From GWF2-33-9 sp964500435 (GTDB lineage: Bacteria > Bacteroidota > Ignavibacteria > Kapaibacteriales > UBA2268): 64,000 bases of DNA. Positions 47,174 to 55,928 of the stretch are shown piece by piece. The notes under the pieces are model-generated. The model saw only the letters and a program-made list of their open reading frames with translations, searched no databases and was not told the origin of the DNA. Numbering within the stretch: the stretch's first letter is position 1; the number at the start of each line of letters is the position of its first letter. The DNA is taken from positions 519,459-583,458 of the forward strand of contig CAZCNL010000001.1 in NCBI GenBank assembly GCA_964500435.1. Direction: 5' to 3'. Both the position numbers and the translations under genes were made by a program.

Positions 47174-48021
47174 AAAATTATCAAGAACTTATTTCTAAAA
47201 TTCAAGATTTTCCAACATTACCGACAATTTATAGCTCACTTCTTGAAACAATATCAAATCCATTATCTACTGTTCAAGATGTTGCGAATATAATTTCAAA
47301 AGACCAAGCATCTACTGTCAAATTAATCAAAGTTGTCAATTCGCCGCTATACGGTATTGCTACTAAAGTTGACACTGTATCTCAGGCAATATTTTATCTT
47401 GGTTTTAACGAAGTGAAAAATATTATTTTGGCTCTTTCAATTCTTAAACTTTTTAACGATACAAAATCTTTTACATATTTCAACATCATTGATTTATGGA
47501 AGCATTCCATCGCAGTTGGGATTATCACACGAATATTAGGTCAAAAAATCGGCGTCGTTAATCTTGAAAACTACTTTGTTGCAGGTCTTTTACACGATAT
47601 TGGCAAATTAATTTTTTATCGTATTATCGGTGATGATTATGCTCAACTCTTAAGTTATAATTATAATAACAACTTGGTCTTAGAAGAAACTGAAAGAAAA
47701 GAACTTGGAATTACTCACGAAATCGCCGGTGAATTAATTGCAAATCAATGGAAATTACCACATTCAATAACACAGGCAATAAAGTCTCATTCTACTTTTC
47801 GAACAGATGGAACTTCAGACACCATTCTTGCTTGTGTTCATCTTGCAAATATAATTGCTAATTTATTGATACTCGGCAATAGTGGTTCCAATCTTGTTGC
47901 GCAACCGAACTATAATGTATGGAATTATATTAATTTGCCTTCAGGTTCGTTTAAAGAAATGTTTCAAGAAATTATTGATTCTTATAATAAATCTATTGAA
48001 ATTTTAACTGTAAGTAAGTAA
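47170..48021 (+). CDS. HDOD-domain signalling protein
   Basis: A 283-residue protein made of one HDOD domain. IQDFPTLPTIYSSLLETI begins the domain, VVNSPLYGIATKVDTVSQAIFYLGFNEVKNIIL is its conserved core, and an HD-like pair is in VAGLLHDIGKLIFY, with EITHEIAGELIANQWKLP-like (GITHEIAGELIANQWKLP) following. HDOD proteins generally lack phosphohydrolase activity and act as regulators of signalling or motility. It is translated from an ATGA overlap with the gene before and ends directly against the GTG of the kinase gene. Confidence 0.9.
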   Translation: MKNYQELISKIQDFPTLPTIYSSLLETISNPLSTVQDVANIISKDQASTVKLIKVVNSPLYGIATKVDTVSQAIFYLGFNEVKNIILALSILKLFNDTKSFTYFNIIDLWKHSIAVGIITRILGQKIGVVNLENYFVAGLLHDIGKLIFYRIIGDDYAQLLSYNYNNNLVLEETERKELGITHEIAGELIANQWKLPHSITQAIKSHSTFRTDGTSDTILACVHLANIIANLLILGNSGSNLVAQPNYNVWNYINLPSGSFKEMFQEIIDSYNKSIEILTVSK

Positions 48022-49305
48022 GTGGAAAACAAAATTCATACTATATCGAACGATACAATATCATTTATACAAAAAGTAGAAGAATATTCAAAAAAAATTG
48101 CTTCCTTTGTGTCTTTTAAACACTTAGTAAGAGAGTCTTTACAAGTTTATACAAAGATTTATTATTTTAAAACGGCAAGATTATTTTTGTTAAATAATGT
48201 TACGTTTGAATTTGACCACTTTGGTGTTTATCCCGAGCATACAGATGAAATTGAGATTTTTGAATTAGTTAATGACGATTTGATTAATCTTGTTCTCACA
48301 ACAAGCACTATGCAATATACATATTCTGAAAAATTCAATAATTATATCATGGTAATACCTTTAATATCAATAGATGGTCTGCTTGGGTTAATTTTGCTGG
48401 AATCTTCTCATTCTCCAGAATCTATTGATATATTGACACTTCGTATGTTGCCTCTATTTGGTTCATTATTTGCCAATAATATAAACATATTTTCTGTCAA
48501 AGAACGGGAAAAAAAGTCAAAAGATTTATTAAATCAAGTAGTTGCCCAAAAAACAATAGACATTAAAGAAAACAGTTTGAAATTAGGAGAAAAATTAAAT
48601 TATTTAACTTCTAATTTAAGCATGGTAATTCCTCATGAAATTCGCACACCCATAAATCAAATACTTGGTTCTACTAATTACTTAAAGAAATTTATCTCGA
48701 TGCTTGAAATTGAAGATAAAAATGACGTTAATGAAATTATCGAGGATATTGACAAATCTACTCAAAGGCTTCGTCGATTAACCGAAAATTACATTTTTTA
48801 TTCAAATTTAGTTGTACTTTCAACTGATATTAAAGAAATTGAAAAAATCCAAAAGCAAAAAACAGAAAGTAGCTCATCAACAATTTATGAAGCAGCAATG
48901 ACAAAGGCTTATGCTTACAATCGAGAAAAGGATATAATTATAAATTTGACTGATGCTTCCGTTTCCATTAGTGAGAGCTTTTTGATTAAAATTATTGAAG
49001 AAGTTCTCGATAATTCTCTAAAATTTTCTGATTCTGGTACACAAATTCATATTTCATCATACCTTGAAAAAGATTATTATGTGGTTTCTATTAAAGATTT
49101 TGGTATCGGTATGACAGATGAAGAAATTAAAGCAATCGGTCCTTATGTTCAATTCGATAGACGAATTAATGAACAACAAGGTTCTGGTATGGGACTTGCT
49201 ATCGTTAACAAATTAGTTAACTTGCATCAAGGTATATTTATTATTAAGAGCTCCAAAAATCAATATACTGAAGTTATCATTAAATTACACATTTCTCGTC
49301 AATAA
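48022..49305 (+). CDS. Cytosolic sensor histidine kinase with GAF-like domain
   Basis: A 427-residue kinase with no membrane segment. Residues about 15-155 look like a GAF-type sensor (ARLFLLNNVTFEFDHFG, NYIMVIPLISIDGLLGLILLES), followed by a helix and the HisKA box PHEIRTPINQI (His205), then HATPase boxes: N EEVLDNSLKF (Asn331), G1 IKDFGIGM (359-364), G2 GSGMGLAI (387-394). The start is GTG at 48022, immediately after the HDOD stop TAA; the next in-frame Met is near residue 97, beyond much of the sensor domain. No response regulator is adjacent. Confidence 0.9.
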   Translation: MENKIHTISNDTISFIQKVEEYSKKIASFVSFKHLVRESLQVYTKIYYFKTARLFLLNNVTFEFDHFGVYPEHTDEIEIFELVNDDLINLVLTTSTMQYTYSEKFNNYIMVIPLISIDGLLGLILLESSHSPESIDILTLRMLPLFGSLFANNINIFSVKEREKKSKDLLNQVVAQKTIDIKENSLKLGEKLNYLTSNLSMVIPHEIRTPINQILGSTNYLKKFISMLEIEDKNDVNEIIEDIDKSTQRLRRLTENYIFYSNLVVLSTDIKEIEKIQKQKTESSSSTIYEAAMTKAYAYNREKDIIINLTDASVSISESFLIKIIEEVLDNSLKFSDSGTQIHISSYLEKDYYVVSIKDFGIGMTDEEIKAIGPYVQFDRRINEQQGSGMGLAIVNKLVNLHQGIFIIKSSKNQYTEVIIKLHISRQ

Positions 49306-49337
49306 TCAGAAGTTTATTTTTGTTTTTTAGATTTCAT

Positions 49338-49373
49338 AAAAAAAGAGACAGTCAATTGACTGCCTCTTTTTTT
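49338..49373. terminator. Strong bidirectional terminator
   Basis: A-run, GAGaCAGTCAA, then TTGACTGcCTC and a T-run: perfectly centred at 49355/49356 with one A/C mismatch. It sits between the convergent histidine kinase and T9SS protein genes, and with its A-run and T-run serves both strands. Confidence 0.9.
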
Positions 49374-49393
49374 ATTTGTTAATTATTTATTAA

Positions 49394-52300
49394 CTAACGA
49401 ACTACAGTGAAATTCTTGGAAATATTACCGTCGTTTGTATTAATTTGCAAGTAATAAGAACCACTTGCTAATTTAGTTATATCAACTTTCAAAGTATTAT
49501 TTCCACTATTGGCAATTCCATCAAAAACATCAATAACTTTATTTCCAAATAGGTCATAAATTACAATACTGATATGTTGATTTGATTTCACTGTATATTC
49601 AAAACGTATTTCATTAGTTGCGGGATTTGGTTCAATCAATGATAATCCGACACTACTGTTTGAATTATAGATTATATCATCATTGACACTGTTTGGAGGT
49701 AGAACTTTGACTAAATCAGTTTTTGTTTGTTTTACTGATTCGCCTTCGTGAGTTACAGTTAAAGTAACTGAATAAGTTCCTGCTTTTTTATAGGTATGTG
49801 CAGGGTTAACTGCTGGGCTGCTACCACCATCACCAAAATCCCAGAAATAATTGGTAATCACGCCAGTTGTTTTATTTTCAAATTCTACTGTAAACGGAGC
49901 ATCTCCAAGTTTTTGTTTAGCTTCAAAGTCAACAACAATCTTATTAACTAAATTAATAGGTAAAATACTATGATTAGAACAACCGTATTTATTTGTTCTT
50001 GTTAAATGAACTTCACCTGTTTTCTTCGTAAACCATTGAATAGTTGCTTCACTTGAATTCTCACCATTGATAACCTGTCCATTAACAGCGCTCCAAATAT
50101 ATGCTTCACCTTCTTCGGGATTTATAACACTATATTTTTCAACAGCATTCATCAGTGGTGTTTCATTGCCTTTAATTGTGACATCTGGTAATTGAACTGG
50201 AACTGCAGTTACGTTACCATCCATCAATATTGTGCAATGACCATCTGTTGATGTAGCATAGCATGTGTATACTCCTGGGTCTTTAATTTTACCAAAATCA
50301 ATTGGATTTCCATCTCCGAGCATTGGTTGACCATAGACATTTCCATCTCTGTATAAAGTATAGAAAATATCTTTTTCAGAACCATTAAGAACTATTTGAG
50401 TTCCCTCAGAATCTTCGCAATATTTTCCAGTACCAGTCAAAGTAAATGTTTTTGGTTGTGGAATTATTTGTAATTGAATTGTGTTGTTCATCAAATTGGT
50501 GCAACCAGTTGATAAGTTAGTTGCAACTACTTGATATGTTGCAGCAGTTTTGAAGAAACCAAAACTTATCTCACCACCTGTTCCATTTATTGCTTTACCG
50601 AATGCTTTATCATTTTGTAATAATTGATATGAAAATCCAACATCAGAACCACTTAATTTAATTTCTGAACCTTTTACATCACCTTCACAGAAAACACCAT
50701 TGCTCAAAACATCATAGGCTTTTGGAGCTGGAAGCATCTTAACGGTTATGCTACCATTCATAATATTTGTACAACCACCAAGAACCGATGTAGCCTCAAT
50801 AGTATAAACACCTTCTTCTGTATGGTAACCAAAGCTTATATCACCGCCTAAACCAGGAATTGGAACGTCAACATCTTTACCGTTTAGCTTTAACTGATAT
50901 TTAACACCCATATCACCGTGACTTAAACCTATTGCTACACCTTCACTACCTTCGCAATAAGTTCCAGGACCCGATTGATTATAAAATTTTCCGCCGCCTG
51001 TTACATTGTATGCAGTTGGAGTTGGAATTTGTCTAACATTGATTGTGCCATTCATTGTAGTTTTGCAACCAAAAGGAGAAGTTCCTTGGACAGTATATGC
51101 ACCAGCTGTTTTGAATGTGCCAAAGCTGATTGGGAAACCAGTTCCAGCAACAGCTGCACCCAACTTTACTCCATCCCGATATAATTGATACATTGTATAT
51201 TTTTCAGAGCTTTCAAGTTTTACTTCTGCTCCGAATTTATCATTTTCGCAATAACCTCCATCACCAACTAAATTAAATAATTCAGGTGGTGTCATTGCTT
51301 CAAGGTTTACACCATTATCAGTGCCTACTGTGTATGGATTTGAACTAATTACTCTAACTCGGTAACCACTTTTGGGCATCATTGCACTTGGCAATGTACA
51401 GTTAATTGTTCCATTTCCAGAAACAGAGCTTTGCAATGTACCAATCACTTTAGGACTCGCAAAGTTGCCATTTTCATCCGAAAGTTGAACTGAATAAACA
51501 TTATCGGCTTTGAAAATTCCTTCTGATTTAAAAGTAACTGTTAAAGCATCTCCAGCGCAGAATTGATAAGGTAGTGCCCCAGTAGTCGTAATTTTATTTG
51601 GTGGGTCAAATTGGAATTTTGCTACCCAACCATCTGGTGTTGTCGATATAGTTGTTTGATATGCACCGGCAGTTACAGGTAAGTTCGTTGAATATGTATA
51701 ACCACCAACAGCAACTTGATTTAAAGCATTTGTTGCAACACAACCAAAATAATATCCTAAATCAGAGTTATTACCACCGATAAATGTACCATAAAGTAAA
51801 GTACCTGAAGGTGAAAAAGCAGTTAAAAAGGCATCTGGTGTTGTACTTAGTACTTTTTGATAACCATCTGCTGTGATTCCTGGAAAATTAGATGAATAAT
51901 CATATCCTGCAACATAGATATTACCTGTTGCATCTGTAGCAATACCTCTTCCATAGTCTGTGCTTGTTCCACCTAAATATGTTGAAAAGACTAAATCACT
52001 TCCTGTTGAATTTAGTTTTAAAACGAAAGCATCGGGAGTTGTGCTGATTGTTGTTTGAAAAGCTCCAGCAGTGATTGGAAAATTAGTTGCATATGTATAT
52101 CCTGTAATTGCTGCTTCTCCATTTGAATTTACAGCAATTCCATACGCATAAGTGCTACTCGATGCTGGTATGAAAGTTGAATATGCTAAACTTGTTCCAC
52201 TTGCATTAAATTTTGTAACAAATGTTGCAGGTGTGTAAGATGTTGTTGTTTTATATGCTCCTGGTGTAGTTGGGAAATTAGTTGCATAAGTATAACCAGT

Positions 52301-53746
52301 TACATAAGGATTACCATCAGGATCTGCAGAAATTGAATAACCATAGCTATAACTTGATGTTCCACCTAAATAAGATGACATAGCAAGTGCGGTTCCTGTT
52401 GGGTTTAATTTCGTTACATAAACATTAGCCGAACCTGAATAAGGTGGAGTTGTTTTATATGCTCCGGATGATGTTGGGAAGTTAGTAGAGTATGTGTAAC
52501 CTGTCATATACGCATAACCATCTTTATCTACATACATTCCATAAACATAATCAGAATTGTTTCCTCCAAGGAAAGTTGAATATATAAGCCCTGTTCCCGT
52601 TGTATTTAATTTTGTTACAAATATATCCGGGGTAGTGCTTATTGTTGTTTGAAAAGCTCCAGTTGTTACAGGGAAATTGGATGCTGCAGTATACCCTGAG
52701 ACATATGTATTTCCGTATTGATCACTTCCGCATCCATAAATGTAATTATAACTGGCAGAAGCACCAAGATATGTACAGAAAACTAATCCATTGCCATTTG
52801 CGTTCATTTTTGTTACATAACCGCAATATGAATATGGACGTGATGTTTGATATGCCCCAGTTGTAACCGGTAAATCTGCAGAATATGTGTAACCTGCAAT
52901 AATAGCGTTACCATTTGGGTCTAACCCAGTTGTATAACTATAATCAGTACCAGTACGACCAAAGTATGTAACATAATTTACTGTAGGGTCGATAATGATT
53001 GGTAAAGATTTGTCATAGTTTGAAATTTGAAAAGTTACTACGTTATTTTCAATAATTTTGAAATTGCAAGTTATTTGTTGTTGAGTGCCGTTTACTTCTT
53101 GATAAGCAAAAAGTTTACTGTGTGCAATATCGCCTAAACTTGTTTTGAAAACTAAATCACCGTTGGGAGCTAACTCTAATCCATCTTGTCCTTCAAATTT
53201 CATTCTTATTTGGCTTGGGTCAGAATTTGGAGCGATATAATAATCATATCGAATTTGATTATCAGGTGTGTAATAATAAATAACATCAATACCTTTATAT
53301 ATGTTCTCTAATTTAACAGAGCTATAAAGGTGTACGTATGTTTGCCATTTCGAAGGGTCATTGTCAATAATATAATTGAAATAACCTTCTTTGATTCCGT
53401 CAGGACGAACTGCAAAATCTTGATTTAAATCAAGCAATGTAGTTTTAATCACATGACCGTAAATTTTACGTTTTTGTGGTAAATCTGGGTCCTCAATTGT
53501 TCGAGGGTCTTCGTAATTTGCAGTATCTTCGATTCTTATGTAATCAGATACTACACCATTTTTAGTAATCCAATAGTTTAGCCCATTCAACCTTGCAAGA
53601 TAAAGAGCATCTTTATTCCATTGTCCTTTATTTTCAATAAAGAACTGCGAGTTGCTTTGAGTCGGCAACAAAGTAGGTGATGCCCATAGACTTAAAGCAA
53701 CAAATAACGTTAAAAAAACAGAACTAAATAAGTTAAATTTTTTCAT
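49394..53746 (-). CDS. Large secreted SBBP-propeller / Ig-like / PKD protein with T9SS sorting domain
   Basis: A 1450-residue protein. Order: signal peptide (FLTLFVALSLWAS); an N-terminal domain beginning FFIENKGQWNKDALYLA that usually precedes SBBP repeats (about 35-255); seven SBBP propeller repeats (about 255-700); a linker; four Ig-like repeats with two Cys each (YCEN/YCEG/FCEG/YCED ... GCK/GCT, about 820-1190); a PKD domain (YFWDFGDGGSSPAVNPAHTYKKAGTYSVTLTV); and a type A T9SS C-terminal domain (LSLIEPNPATNEIRFEY to KNFTVVR). It is exported across the outer membrane and probably surface-attached. A good promoter lies at 53862-53892. Confidence 0.94.
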   Translation of the reverse strand: MKKFNLFSSVFLTLFVALSLWASPTLLPTQSNSQFFIENKGQWNKDALYLARLNGLNYWITKNGVVSDYIRIEDTANYEDPRTIEDPDLPQKRKIYGHVIKTTLLDLNQDFAVRPDGIKEGYFNYIIDNDPSKWQTYVHLYSSVKLENIYKGIDVIYYYTPDNQIRYDYYIAPNSDPSQIRMKFEGQDGLELAPNGDLVFKTSLGDIAHSKLFAYQEVNGTQQQITCNFKIIENNVVTFQISNYDKSLPIIIDPTVNYVTYFGRTGTDYSYTTGLDPNGNAIIAGYTYSADLPVTTGAYQTSRPYSYCGYVTKMNANGNGLVFCTYLGASASYNYIYGCGSDQYGNTYVSGYTAASNFPVTTGAFQTTISTTPDIFVTKLNTTGTGLIYSTFLGGNNSDYVYGMYVDKDGYAYMTGYTYSTNFPTSSGAYKTTPPYSGSANVYVTKLNPTGTALAMSSYLGGTSSYSYGYSISADPDGNPYVTGYTYATNFPTTPGAYKTTTSYTPATFVTKFNASGTSLAYSTFIPASSSTYAYGIAVNSNGEAAITGYTYATNFPITAGAFQTTISTTPDAFVLKLNSTGSDLVFSTYLGGTSTDYGRGIATDATGNIYVAGYDYSSNFPGITADGYQKVLSTTPDAFLTAFSPSGTLLYGTFIGGNNSDLGYYFGCVATNALNQVAVGGYTYSTNLPVTAGAYQTTISTTPDGWVAKFQFDPPNKITTTGALPYQFCAGDALTVTFKSEGIFKADNVYSVQLSDENGNFASPKVIGTLQSSVSGNGTINCTLPSAMMPKSGYRVRVISSNPYTVGTDNGVNLEAMTPPELFNLVGDGGYCENDKFGAEVKLESSEKYTMYQLYRDGVKLGAAVAGTGFPISFGTFKTAGAYTVQGTSPFGCKTTMNGTINVRQIPTPTAYNVTGGGKFYNQSGPGTYCEGSEGVAIGLSHGDMGVKYQLKLNGKDVDVPIPGLGGDISFGYHTEEGVYTIEATSVLGGCTNIMNGSITVKMLPAPKAYDVLSNGVFCEGDVKGSEIKLSGSDVGFSYQLLQNDKAFGKAINGTGGEISFGFFKTAATYQVVATNLSTGCTNLMNNTIQLQIIPQPKTFTLTGTGKYCEDSEGTQIVLNGSEKDIFYTLYRDGNVYGQPMLGDGNPIDFGKIKDPGVYTCYATSTDGHCTILMDGNVTAVPVQLPDVTIKGNETPLMNAVEKYSVINPEEGEAYIWSAVNGQVINGENSSEATIQWFTKKTGEVHLTRTNKYGCSNHSILPINLVNKIVVDFEAKQKLGDAPFTVEFENKTTGVITNYFWDFGDGGSSPAVNPAHTYKKAGTYSVTLTVTHEGESVKQTKTDLVKVLPPNSVNDDIIYNSNSSVGLSLIEPNPATNEIRFEYTVKSNQHISIVIYDLFGNKVIDVFDGIANSGNNTLKVDITKLASGSYYLQINTNDGNISKNFTVVR
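50185..51290 (-). repeat. Four Cys-containing Ig-like repeats (protein level)
   Basis: Approximate span. Each unit of about 90 residues begins with G-x-(Y/F)-CE(G/N/D), runs through Y-x-L-x-x-(D/N)(G/D), then ISFG or IDFG, and ends GC-(K/T)-x-x-M-(N/D). The two cysteines per unit are placed to form a disulfide. The protein repeat is clear; the DNA copies are divergent, so recent expansion is unlikely. Confidence 0.75.
51600..52990 (-). repeat. Seven SBBP beta-propeller repeats (protein level)
   Basis: Approximate span. Seven copies of GYTYS(T/A)NFP-x-T-x-GA(Y/F)(Q/K)T, each followed by a FVTKLN-x-x-GT-x-L-x-(Y/F)STYLGG-type strand, about 62-68 residues apart. Seven matches one full seven-bladed propeller. 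Several blades share nearly identical DNA stretches (for example around 51640 and 52040). Confidence 0.85.
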
Positions 53747-53861
53747 AAGTTCTCCACAAACTTTTTAAAACAAAAAATATTAATTACAAATTACATAGAT
53801 TTTATACAATATCTTAGATGTATTATTACTACAAATATTGTATTTATTTTACTACAAAAAG

Positions 53862-53892
53862 CAAATTTATAAATAAAATTCAAATAAACAAA
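53862..53892 (-). promoter_or_regulatory. Bacteroidota-type promoter for the large T9SS protein
   Basis: On the minus strand: TTTG (53892-53889), a 19-base spacer, then TAAATTTG (53869-53862). This is an exact match to TTTG-N19-TAnnTTTG. The predicted RNA start is near 53856, giving a leader of about 110 bases before the ATG at 53746. Confidence 0.6.
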
Positions 53893-53994
53893 ATTTTAAT
53901 ACCGTTTTCAATTTTTTTTCTTTCTTGTGAATCAAATTAATTTTTATTCTGAGATTAATTAAAAGAAAAAAAAAGCTTGTTCGTTTAATTATTT

Positions 53995-54645
53995 ATGCAA
54001 TTACAAACACCATTAATTTTATCAATAGATACATCGGCAGATTCTTGCAACGTATTAATCTCATCAAAAAATAACTTATTATTAAGTTATTCAATTAAAA
54101 TTAAAAGACTTCACGACAAACTTTTAGCTGAACTAACTAATCGTGCTTTAAAAGACTTAAATATTTCAATAAGTAACATTGGTGCAGTTGCAATTTCATC
54201 AGGACCTGGTTCTTTTACAGGATTAAGAATAGGTGCTGCTTTCGCAAAGGCTTTAACTATAGACAATTCACCCAAATTAATTTCACTCCCAACCTTATAT
54301 GCTTTTGCTGTTGAGTATGAAACTTTTGCAAAAAAGATGAACTCGAAAAGTATTACAGCAATCATTAGCGCCAATTCAGGTATGATTTATAAACAAATTT
54401 TCAATTTAAACTCTGAACCTCAAAGTCAAATTGAATTTATAAACAAAGATTCTTTACAATTAACAAATGATACTTTTTTATGTGGAAATTTTACATATTT
54501 AAATGAAAATTTCCAAACTAATCACTTCAATAAATTAACTCCAGAATCCATTGCAGAATCCGCTTATCGATTATTTCTTAATGATAAATTTATCAATTCA
54601 ATTGATTTTGAACCACTATACATACAAGATTTTGTGCCAAGATAA
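53995..54645 (+). CDS. tsaB: tRNA threonylcarbamoyladenosine biosynthesis protein TsaB
   Basis: TsaB partners with TsaD in making t6A37 on ANN-decoding tRNAs. The ASKHA-fold N-terminus shows ILSIDTSADSCNVLIS, KRLHDKLLAEL and the family hallmark SSGPGSFTGLRIGAAFAKAL; the metal-binding and catalytic residues of TsaD are absent, as expected. The 216-residue length is standard, with a shorter C-terminal half. It starts with ATG at 53995 in a 248-base space shared with the divergent T9SS gene. tsaD is not in the window. Confidence 0.93.
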   Translation: MQLQTPLILSIDTSADSCNVLISSKNNLLLSYSIKIKRLHDKLLAELTNRALKDLNISISNIGAVAISSGPGSFTGLRIGAAFAKALTIDNSPKLISLPTLYAFAVEYETFAKKMNSKSITAIISANSGMIYKQIFNLNSEPQSQIEFINKDSLQLTNDTFLCGNFTYLNENFQTNHFNKLTPESIAESAYRLFLNDKFINSIDFEPLYIQDFVPR

Positions 54646-54761
54646 TACTCAATAATTGTTTTAAATATCAATAAAAAATAATAATATAACATTATTTTCG
54701 TTAAAATTTTGTTTATCAAACTAAAATAAAAAATAATTTTTCTTATTATTATATTCAATTA

Positions 54762-54775
54762 CAAAATTAATTTTG
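54762..54775 (+). promoter_or_regulatory. 14-base perfect palindrome containing a possible -7 box before queA
   Basis: CAAAATTAATTTTG at 54762-54775 is fully self-complementary. Its right part, TAATTTTG, matches the -7 pattern TAnnTTTG and ends 37 bases before the ATG at 54813. There is no clear -33 partner. It could be a promoter element, an operator or chance in AT-rich sequence. Confidence 0.3.
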
Positions 54776-54812
54776 CTATTAATTTAGAATTTAATAAAAA
54801 TACAGGACATAG

Positions 54813-55856
54813 ATGAAATTATCAGATTTTGTGTACCAAATTCCTAAAAATTTAATTCCTGAATATCCTGTTGAACCAAAAGAATCAGCACGAATGATGG
54901 TTTTAAACAGGAAAACTAAAGATATCAAGGATAAAACTATTGGCAATATCGATGATTACCTTGAACCCGGTGATTGCGTCGTTTTAAATGAAACAAAAGT
55001 TTTTCCTGCTAAATTAATTGGACACAAAGAAAAAACAGATGCTGAAATCGAAGTTCTTTTGTTACGGGAACTTAGGAAAGAAGATAGAATTTGGGACGTA
55101 TTAGTTGAACCAGCACGAAAAGTTCGTATCGGTAATAAAATATATTTTGATGATTACAAATTTTACTGCGAAGTCATTGATAATACTACAAATAGAGGTC
55201 GAACTGTTCGTTTTAGTTATCAAGGTGATTTGTTCCAAGTCATAGAACGAATTGGGTTAATGCCAATTCCAAGCTACATTAAAAGAAAACCTGAAGAAAA
55301 AGATAAAGAATACTATCAAACTGTTTTTGCAAATCCAAAATATCTTTCATCTATCGGACCACCGTCTGCTGGATTACATTTTTCAAAAGAACATATCGCT
55401 CGATTAGAAGAAAAAGGTGTAAAGTTTGCTAAAGTGAATGTAACCATCGGTCAAGCCATTTTCGATGAAATCGATGTCGAAGATTTAACCAAACATAGAA
55501 TGTACTCCGAACCTTTTGAAATTACAAAAGAAAACGCAGAAATAGTTAATAAAGCATTAAAAAATAAGAAGAAAATTGTTGCTATTGGTTCAAGTGTTGC
55601 TCGAGCATTGGAAAGTTCTTATTTAACAACTCAGGCAATTAAACAAAATCGTGGTTGGACAGACAAATTTATTTATCCAGCTTATGATTTTCGTATCGTT
55701 TCTCATTTATTAACAAATTTTCATTTGCCAAAATCTCCATCTTTACTTTTATCTTCAGCTTTTGCTGGTCATGAATTTTTGTTTAAAGCATACAAGAAAG
55801 CCATTAAAAATAATTATAGGTTTTATGCTTTTGGTGATGCTTTGTTTATTTATTAA
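54813..55856 (+). CDS. queA: Divergent S-adenosylmethionine:tRNA ribosyltransferase-isomerase (QueA family)
   Basis: QueA builds epoxyqueuosine in tRNA by moving the ribosyl group of SAM onto preQ1-modified tRNA. Family segments: ESARMMVLNRKTKDI, NETKVFPAKLIGH, GPPSAGLHFSKEH and TNFHLPKSPSLLLSSAFAG. Several usually invariant motifs differ: the HVGxGTF segment reads TIGQAIF, GTTSVR reads GSSVAR, and the IYPG(F/Y) segment reads IYPAYDF. Length (347) is normal and the frame is intact, so it is not degraded. AGGA lies 6 bases before the ATG. It may be a divergent QueA or a paralogue with another task. Confidence 0.8.
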   Translation: MKLSDFVYQIPKNLIPEYPVEPKESARMMVLNRKTKDIKDKTIGNIDDYLEPGDCVVLNETKVFPAKLIGHKEKTDAEIEVLLLRELRKEDRIWDVLVEPARKVRIGNKIYFDDYKFYCEVIDNTTNRGRTVRFSYQGDLFQVIERIGLMPIPSYIKRKPEEKDKEYYQTVFANPKYLSSIGPPSAGLHFSKEHIARLEEKGVKFAKVNVTIGQAIFDEIDVEDLTKHRMYSEPFEITKENAEIVNKALKNKKKIVAIGSSVARALESSYLTTQAIKQNRGWTDKFIYPAYDFRIVSHLLTNFHLPKSPSLLLSSAFAGHEFLFKAYKKAIKNNYRFYAFGDALFIY

Positions 55857-55871
55857 TATTTCGTAATTTTG
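55841..55871 (+). promoter_or_regulatory. Bacteroidota-type promoter upstream of mutA
   Basis: TTTG at 55841-55844 (inside the end of queA), a 19-base spacer, then TAATTTTG at 55864-55871: an exact match to TTTG-N19-TAnnTTTG. The predicted RNA start is near 55878, which puts the hairpin at 55929-55957 inside the mutA leader. Confidence 0.55.
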
Positions 55872-55928
55872 TTTTTTCTAAAATTAGAATTAAACAAAAT
55901 GAATAATAATTAATTTAAATATAATCTC

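Noticed and set aside
51600..52990. Regularly spaced similar DNA blocks that might suggest a CRISPR array or satellite repeat
   Set aside because: The blocks are codons for SBBP protein repeats in one continuous reading frame; spacing is about 190-200 bases and repeats are not identical.
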